Assembly (NCBI GenBank): GCA_002381185.1 | Contig: DFOA01000053.1 | Span: 1 to 64,000 of the forward strand | Direction of reading: 5' to 3' | DNA length: 64,000 nucleotides | From: Firmicutes bacterium UBA3553 | Lineage (GTDB): Bacteria; Bacillota; Clostridia; Tissierellales; Sedimentibacteraceae | Shown: positions 58,784 to 64,000 of the stretch, piece by piece | How the letters are laid out: the number at the start of each line of letters is the position of its first letter | How positions within the stretch are numbered: the stretch's first letter is position 1 | The notes under the pieces: model-generated | The model's input: the letters and a program-made list of their open reading frames with translations, nothing else | Told to the model about the DNA's origin: nothing | Database searches by the model: none | Translations under genes and position numbers: made by a program

Positions 58784-58943
58784 TGCTTACCGGCTATAAT
58801 GATGCCTTCTGTAATCATCAGAGCGATATAAGTCTCTCCCTCCTCGTTGCCTGGTTTCGTATCATGCGAATGTGGCAGGCGATAGACGATCGAATTCTCG
58901 CGGGTATAATATACAGGATTCGGGAACTCGCGAATCACAGGAT
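58784..58943 (-). pseudogene. Unrecognised coding remnant
   Basis: The minus-strand frame NPVIREFPNPVYYTRENSIV and YRLPHSHDTKPGNEEGETYIA followed by LMITEGIIIAGKQ has the look of true coding sequence. It has no proper start (it begins inside the response-regulator stop region) and runs into the conserved stem-loop. I do not recognise the family. Confidence 0.35.
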
Positions 58944-60056
58944 TTAACACCTAACAGATAAGTTTTCATGCATTTCCTTTGTCCTATTACTCAGCTCTAC
59001 ACCTAATTCATCTTTAAAGCTATTGTATAAATCCTTATAATGTTCTTTAAAGCTGTCGTAATCTTTAATACTTGCATAGACATTAAGTAATTTTCTATGG
59101 ATTTCCTCATCATAGGGTTCTTTTTCAAGAATTAATTTTAAATAAAGAATTCCTCTTGTATACTTTCCCTCTGATACATAAAATTCAGATATATCTGTAA
59201 GCATACTCACGTATTTCTCATTAATTCGCACCTGTTCATTTACGGCCCAACAGTAATCATTTTCTTCTAAATACTCCGCTCTGTATAATCGTACCGCTCT
59301 TTCAAATATTTCTATGTTTTTACTGTTTACCGTACTGCTAAATACCTTTTCCAATTCTTCAACATCGCAAAAAATTGCACCTATATCAAATTTATACATT
59401 TCATTTGAATATACAATTGTATGATCCAGATTAATAGTTTTTAATCCGCTTCTCACATAATAAATATTGGTATGTAAAAGCTTTATTGCATGTTCTTCTT
59501 CTTTATTATTCCAAAGCTCTTCTATTATTTTAGATTTGTGTATGAATTTTCCTCTATGATGAATAAGATATGCTGCAAGCTCCTTTGCTTTAGAGGTCCG
59601 CCATTTTATACATTGTTGACCTCTTCTTATTTCAAAATTTCCAAAGCATAGAATTTTATTTTCTTCCTCTGATTTATTAAATTTAAAGTTATTTTTATGT
59701 TTTTTTATAACCTTTTCCATTGTTTTATCAAGTCTTCGTTTCATTATAGGCTTCATAACATAGTCTGTTGCATTTACTTCAAATGCGTCTAGAGCGTAAT
59801 TATTGTAGGCTGTTATAAAAACAATTTGTATATCAGGATCTATTTCTGATATTTTTTCGGCTGCTACAATACCTTTCATCTTTGGCATTTCAATATCTAA
59901 TAATATCAAATGTACTTCTTCATTTTTTATTTCTTCGAAAGCATCAAACACATCTGTATATGCGCCTATGACTTCAATCTCATCGTAATCCCTGAGAAAA
60001 CGCTCTAAATTATTTAATGCCGGCCGCTCGTCATCAATAAGTATGGTTCTGATCAA
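58944..60056 (-). CDS. Response regulator with SARP/BTAD output domain
   Basis: The 370-residue protein has a receiver domain (TILIDDERPALNNLERFL, phospho-acceptor Asp in LILLDIEMPKMKG, K in DYVMKPIMKRR), a winged-helix OmpR-like domain (ILCFGNFEIRRGQQCIKWRT) and a bacterial transcriptional activator domain of TPR-like helices (EIFERAVRLYRAEYLEENDY). This build is found with large membrane sensor kinases in Clostridia. I chose the TTG at 60056, behind GGAGG; an ATG at 60071 is also in frame. It overlaps the kinase gene by 23 bases, so the two are coupled. Confidence 0.92.
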   Translation of the reverse strand: MIRTILIDDERPALNNLERFLRDYDEIEVIGAYTDVFDAFEEIKNEEVHLILLDIEMPKMKGIVAAEKISEIDPDIQIVFITAYNNYALDAFEVNATDYVMKPIMKRRLDKTMEKVIKKHKNNFKFNKSEEENKILCFGNFEIRRGQQCIKWRTSKAKELAAYLIHHRGKFIHKSKIIEELWNNKEEEHAIKLLHTNIYYVRSGLKTINLDHTIVYSNEMYKFDIGAIFCDVEELEKVFSSTVNSKNIEIFERAVRLYRAEYLEENDYCWAVNEQVRINEKYVSMLTDISEFYVSEGKYTRGILYLKLILEKEPYDEEIHRKLLNVYASIKDYDSFKEHYKDLYNSFKDELGVELSNRTKEMHENLSVRC

Positions 60057-63000
60057 AGGCTCCACCTCCATCAATTGGAATCCTTATATAAACCTTAGTA
60101 CCTTTTTCAGCTTCACTTTCAATCTTAAGACCGTATCCGTAAATACGTTTCAATCTCTTATCTACATTTCTGATACCTACACTTCCATTTATAGACTTTT
60201 CACTCAAAATGTTCTTAAGCTTTTCCTTTGTCATACCAACTCCATCATCTTCTACCTTTATGATGATAAATTCATGTTCTTGTTTAATAGAAATATTTAT
60301 ATTTCCACCGTTTTCTTTTTTTAATATGCCATGCTTTACCGCATTTTCTACAATTGGCTGCAATATCAGCGTAGGAATCATAAAACTTATATCATCAATG
60401 GTATATTGACAGTTTATTTTTTCCTCAAATCTGGCTTTTTCAATAACCAGATAGGATTGTACAAAATCTATTTCTTTTTCAATATGCACAAACCTGTCCA
60501 TATTGCTGAAATCAAAGCTGCTTCTTAAATAGTTGCTTAATTCAGTAATTAATTCTGCTGCTTTTTCAGGGTCTGTCCAACAAAATGATACAATTGTATT
60601 TAATGCGTTGTATAGGAAATGAGGCTTTATTTGAGCCTGTAAAAATGCCATTTCTGCATTAATTCCATTCTGAACGGACCTTTTTAGCTTAATAAGTGTT
60701 TTGACACGGGCTTTTAATTCATCCATTTCAAAAGGCTTTGATAAAAAATCATTGGCGCCTGATTCAAATCCTGTCAAAATCGCCTCAGGATTATTCTGTG
60801 CAGTAAGCATAATTACGGGCAAATCATAAATAGAATATTGCTCCCGAATTCTTCTGCATGCCTCATATCCTGACATTTGAGGCATCATAGTATCCATAAT
60901 TACAAGGTCTATTTCCTTATTTCTTGAAACAATGTCCAATGATTGTATCGCACTTGTAGCTGCAATAATAGTATGTTTTTCGTCAGAAAGTATGTTAGTA
61001 AGCGATTGTAAATTTATATAATCATCATCCACTATTAATACTGTAAATTCTTTAGCTGGCTCAATGGATACTGCCATTTCAAAAAACAAATTATGTGAAT
61101 TTTCTTCCTCCAAAGTGTCGTTACCGCCTGGAGCAACAGCTTCTCGTTTGTTGGTGCTGATGGGCAAAGTAAATACAAATTTTGACCATCTTCCCACCTC
61201 GGATAATGCCCATATTTTACCGCCCTGCATTTCTACAAGCTGTTTTGCAATACCGAGGCCAAGTCCGTTACCTCCATAGGAGTTAGATAAATATTCATGA
61301 TTATGTTCAAAGGATTTGAAAATATCCTTCAACTTTTCTTCCGGTATACCAATCCCGGTATCTTCTATGCTTATTTCTGCCATGTTGTTGTTTTCCGCAG
61401 CTGAAATGATTATCTTTCCCTTATCCGTAAATTTAATTGCATTTCCTAATAAGTTATATATAATTTGTATAATCCTGTCCTCATCTCCATCAACAAATGG
61501 GAAATCCTTTGGTATGTTATTTATTAACAACACTTCTTTATTTATAATAAGGTATCTCTGTACCGTTACTACTTTTTGCACCACTTGATGTAAATCTATA
61601 TAGCCCCTGTTAAGCTTAATATCTCCGTGCTTTAGCTTTGAATAGTCCAATATGACATTTACTATATTAGCAAGTCTCTTGCCACTTGATATGACTAAAA
61701 GCAAATTTTCTTTTTGTTTTTGCTTGATATTCCCTTCTGTTTCCATGCCCCTTAAAACTGATTCTGTAATACTGACCATGCCGTGTAGAGGCGTTCTCAA
61801 TTCATGGGATGCATTTACAAGAAATTCATCCTTAAGCTTGTTTAATGAAATCATCTTCTGAGATAATTCCTCCACCTCATCAAATGTCTTCGAGTATCTT
61901 GCCGCCAAAATATATGCCTGAATAAACAGCATAATAAATGTTGTGAATCCTATCAATCCTCCCGGCTCACTTTCAATTATATTTGAATAATACAGAGCAT
62001 CATGAATATAGGTTGCGGAAAAAAGTACGATTCCTAGAAATAGTAAGGTTGCCCCTTGTTTTTTTCTGTATAATGCCTTAAGAATAGCGCTAACAATTTT
62101 ATAGCATATAATTCCGAAAAATATTTCAATAAAGAATATGTACTTCGTGTAAATATATATGGGAGCAGCACCTATGAAAACGCCGATTAATAAAGATATA
62201 CCGACAAGAATCCTGGTAGACTTAATTGAAGATTCTTCAGGATATACGTTGTTTACAAAAATAAGCCATACAATTGCTCCCCAATAAACTGTCATATATT
62301 CAATAAATATGAGAACCTCGAAGCTTATATTTGGTATTAACGCTGTGATAAAATACTCTCCGGTAAAAAGAATTCTTACAGACATTACAATTAATGCCAT
62401 AATGAAATATAAGACCGATTTATTCCTTCTTTGCAGCCAGTATATAGCTATATGGTAAATAATCATGCTGCATATGGCACCAAGGAGAAGCATTTCTTTT
62501 CTTGCCGAATTCTCTTTCGTTGTTTTTATTTGCTCGAAAGAACCAAATTCTATAGAATGCCAAAACCCGCCTCTTGCATAGGTATAATTTGATACCTGCA
62601 GTATGACCTCAAACTCATTAGAATTATTTGCAAAATGAGCTATTTGCGGTTTATATTCCGGGAGGTCGGTTTTCTCATCGTCTCCCACAATCCCGCTTAC
62701 CGCAATGGTTTTTCCGTTAATCATCAGCTTATATGCGGTAGACTCGGTCAATACTTTAATTCCTTTTAAATCATCTGTATTATTTGTTTTTACCTTCAGG
62801 CGATATGTGGCATGTCCCTTTCCTGGAAGCTCCCTTCCATCTATCTCATATTTATTCCATGTGCTGGGTACAGAAAAGTATCCATCAGGCCTATATTCTT
62901 TATTCCCTCCATAAAAATCATCGTAGTCGAGTAATTGATTCCAATAAAATTCCCACTCTCCGTCTAAATTCAGAGTACCCTTTCCTTTAAAGTTCCACGC

Positions 63001-63126
63001 TGTAAGATCCAATACTCCTTTTTCCGCCTTAAATACCTCTTCAGTCTTGGTTCTACGAAAAAGTATGACAATCAATATTAATATGAGTAAAAGAATGATA
63101 TACTTTTTCTCTATAAAAGATTTCAT
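60034..63126 (-). CDS. DISM-type hybrid sensor with two histidine kinase modules
   Basis: The 1030-residue protein has an N-terminal span (10-24), an extracytoplasmic jelly-roll sensor (about 35-200, LNLDGEWEFYWNQLLDYDDF), a seven-span 7TMR-DISM region (about 210-410), HisKA with H441 in NASHELRTPLHG, an ATPase (GNAIKFTDKG, EDTGIGIP, GLGLGIAKQL), a receiver with D745 in LVIMDTMMP, and then a second LytS-type module with H836 in AQIKPHFLYNALNTI and its own ATPase (ILQPIVENAVKHG, DDGVGM). The sensor domain likely binds a carbohydrate or wall-derived ligand. The response regulator gene overlaps its end. Confidence 0.93.
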   Translation of the reverse strand: MKSFIEKKYIILLLILILIVILFRRTKTEEVFKAEKGVLDLTAWNFKGKGTLNLDGEWEFYWNQLLDYDDFYGGNKEYRPDGYFSVPSTWNKYEIDGRELPGKGHATYRLKVKTNNTDDLKGIKVLTESTAYKLMINGKTIAVSGIVGDDEKTDLPEYKPQIAHFANNSNEFEVILQVSNYTYARGGFWHSIEFGSFEQIKTTKENSARKEMLLLGAICSMIIYHIAIYWLQRRNKSVLYFIMALIVMSVRILFTGEYFITALIPNISFEVLIFIEYMTVYWGAIVWLIFVNNVYPEESSIKSTRILVGISLLIGVFIGAAPIYIYTKYIFFIEIFFGIICYKIVSAILKALYRKKQGATLLFLGIVLFSATYIHDALYYSNIIESEPGGLIGFTTFIMLFIQAYILAARYSKTFDEVEELSQKMISLNKLKDEFLVNASHELRTPLHGMVSITESVLRGMETEGNIKQKQKENLLLVISSGKRLANIVNVILDYSKLKHGDIKLNRGYIDLHQVVQKVVTVQRYLIINKEVLLINNIPKDFPFVDGDEDRIIQIIYNLLGNAIKFTDKGKIIISAAENNNMAEISIEDTGIGIPEEKLKDIFKSFEHNHEYLSNSYGGNGLGLGIAKQLVEMQGGKIWALSEVGRWSKFVFTLPISTNKREAVAPGGNDTLEEENSHNLFFEMAVSIEPAKEFTVLIVDDDYINLQSLTNILSDEKHTIIAATSAIQSLDIVSRNKEIDLVIMDTMMPQMSGYEACRRIREQYSIYDLPVIMLTAQNNPEAILTGFESGANDFLSKPFEMDELKARVKTLIKLKRSVQNGINAEMAFLQAQIKPHFLYNALNTIVSFCWTDPEKAAELITELSNYLRSSFDFSNMDRFVHIEKEIDFVQSYLVIEKARFEEKINCQYTIDDISFMIPTLILQPIVENAVKHGILKKENGGNINISIKQEHEFIIIKVEDDGVGMTKEKLKNILSEKSINGSVGIRNVDKRLKRIYGYGLKIESEAEKGTKVYIRIPIDGGGAFDQNHTY

Positions 63127-63174
63127 TCAAACCGCCTTCGGGTAAATTTTTATAACTGATTTCTGATTCCTTTT

Positions 63175-63203
63175 ATTTTATCAATTCTATTGTGCCTTTA
63201 CAA
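63175..63203 (-). promoter_or_regulatory. Sigma-A promoter of the hybrid sensor operon
   Basis: On the minus strand TTGTAA (63198-63203) and TAAAAT (63175-63180) are 17 bases apart, about 50 bases before the kinase start codon. Confidence 0.65.
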
Positions 63204-63226
63204 GACACCTATGGAAAATATTATAG

Positions 63227-63264
63227 TGAAAGCAGATGACAATTGTCTTTGTCCCCTGCTTTCA
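63227..63264 (-). terminator. Terminator of the SLH protein gene
   Basis: TGAAAGCAG (63227-63235) and CTGCTTTCA (63256-63264) are perfect arms, with an inner GACAATTGTC palindrome. A weak T-rich stretch follows on the minus strand. Confidence 0.6.
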
Positions 63265-63309
63265 TGTTTATTATTATTTAATTAATAATTTTTTGAACTT
63301 TTCTATTTA

Positions 63310-64000
63310 TTATTGATTGATTAAGCCGGCATTTATCAATAAGTTTCTGATAGCTGCCGCTGCCTCGGCATAGGTAAATGTACCTTTTGGGTCTATTGTT
63401 TCACTTGTTCTGCCATTAAATATATTTGCACTTACAGTTTTCTTAACAAAATCGTATGCCCAAGATGATATTTGCTCCCTGTCAGCATAGCTTAATATCT
63501 TATTATTATCTACTTCTTCTATGGCAACAATGTTCATTGCTCTTGAATACATAGTCATTGCTTCTTCTCTGCTGATTTCTGCATTCGGTTTGAATGTGCC
63601 ATCCGTATATCCTCTTATAATATCATACTCTGTAGCAATTGTAATAGCATCTGCCAGACCGTTAGACTCTGTAACATCAGTAAACTTCCCTATTTTTGCA
63701 ACACCTGTCCTATATAAACCAAGAGCTTTTACAATGTATTCTGCAAACTCACCTCTTGTAATAAATTCATCAGGTATAAAATCTTCCGGATTCCTGATTA
63801 CAAGTCTTGAGGCCATATCATTTACATATTCCTTAGACCAGTGATTTTCTACAGATGCCACTGTAACCGGGTTCCAGATTACGGAGTAGCTGGAGTTAGT
63901 TAAAGAGTTCAGTTTTGCATACCATAGTGTATCCTTCTTGAATACTTCAGTAGGTATATGGGAGAATGTCCCGTCCTGGTTATGGTAAATTCCTGTTGTA
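63310..64000 (-). CDS. S-layer homology (SLH) domain protein, 5' end outside the window
   Basis: The frame is open to the right edge, so at least 230 residues are seen and the N-terminus is missing. Three SLH repeats are present: ENHWSKEYVNDMASRLVIRN with ITRGEFAEYIVKALGL, FTDVTESNGLADAITIATEY with YTDGTFKPNAEISREEAMTM, and YADREQISSWAYDFVKKTVS with FTYAEAAAAIRNLL. SLH triplets bind pyruvylated wall polymer and anchor proteins to the cell surface. The part before the repeats (GIYHNQDGTFSHIPTEVFKK) belongs to the exported body of the protein, whose function cannot be told. The gene ends before a stem-loop terminator. Confidence 0.93.
   Translation of the reverse strand, partial: TTGIYHNQDGTFSHIPTEVFKKDTLWYAKLNSLTNSSYSVIWNPVTVASVENHWSKEYVNDMASRLVIRNPEDFIPDEFITRGEFAEYIVKALGLYRTGVAKIGKFTDVTESNGLADAITIATEYDIIRGYTDGTFKPNAEISREEAMTMYSRAMNIVAIEEVDNNKILSYADREQISSWAYDFVKKTVSANIFNGRTSETIDPKGTFTYAEAAAAIRNLLINAGLINQ

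Noticed and set aside
54462..58950. Composite transposon bounded by the duplicated segments
   Set aside because: No transposase, terminal inverted repeats or target duplications are visible; the second copy is better explained by duplication and deletions.
1..64000. tRNA, rRNA or CRISPR arrays
   Set aside because: I found no cloverleaf-like sequence with a plausible anticodon arm and CCA end, no rRNA signatures and no regularly spaced repeats.

Overview
The window is AT-rich DNA with tightly packed genes, strong AGGAGG-type ribosome binding sites, consensus sigma-A promoters, an S-layer-homology protein and many oxygen-sensitive iron-sulfur enzymes. This points to an anaerobic Bacillota of the class Clostridia. 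Assignment is from gene content only. I saw no rRNA, tRNA, CRISPR array, intact transposase or phage genes.

Layout. 0-11 kb: small accessory genes (TetR regulator, methyltransferase, several GNAT acetyltransferases), a two-gene NHEJ operon (ku-ligD), an AbrB-like regulator with an acyltransferase cut by an in-frame TAG, and a broken AraC/methionine aminopeptidase chimera. 11-19 kb: a trmO-like gene, then an operon under a perfect Fur-box promoter: ECF S component, EcfT, double EcfA ATPase and a single-chain double ABC transporter of the YbtPQ/IrtAB type, with an AraC-type regulator upstream. I infer iron-siderophore or heme acquisition. 19-30 kb: Fur- and MarR-type regulators (the latter with three operator copies), more acetyltransferases, a kinase-like resistance protein, a nitroreductase, and a fluoride riboswitch in front of crcB. 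30-32 kb: a decayed ABC transporter. 32-40 kb: a two-component system followed by a TolC/HlyD/double ABC-2 efflux operon.

40-53 kb is the most coherent system. A sigma-54 activator (50.8-52.8 kb) is followed by a terminator, three palindromic candidate activator sites and a near-perfect -24/-12 promoter. That promoter faces a long co-directional gene set: DVU_1557-like redox protein, C-GCAxxG-C-C protein, polyferredoxin, a Desulfovibrio-Mop-like molybdenum aldehyde oxidoreductase, a GltD/CCG dicluster flavoprotein, NuoE-, NuoF- and NuoG-N-terminal-like subunits, and a histidine phosphatase. The parts look like a regulated route that moves electrons from a molybdenum hydroxylase to NAD(P) or ferredoxin.

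53-64 kb: a RihB-like nucleosidase beside a truncated YeiL-like regulator, a rubrerythrin-like protein, an iron-sulfur protein, a lipoprotein, a methyltransferase, a very large double-module sensor kinase with a SARP-type response regulator, and the 3' end of an SLH protein that runs off the window.

The window is also a gene graveyard. At 39.9-40.2 kb there is a collapsed, co-linear copy of the 55.5-58.8 kb block with three internal deletions. A further piece that falls inside one of the deleted intervals lies at 31.8 kb. A stem-loop shared by the two copies differs by a compensatory base-pair change. Several other genes survive only as 3' fragments.
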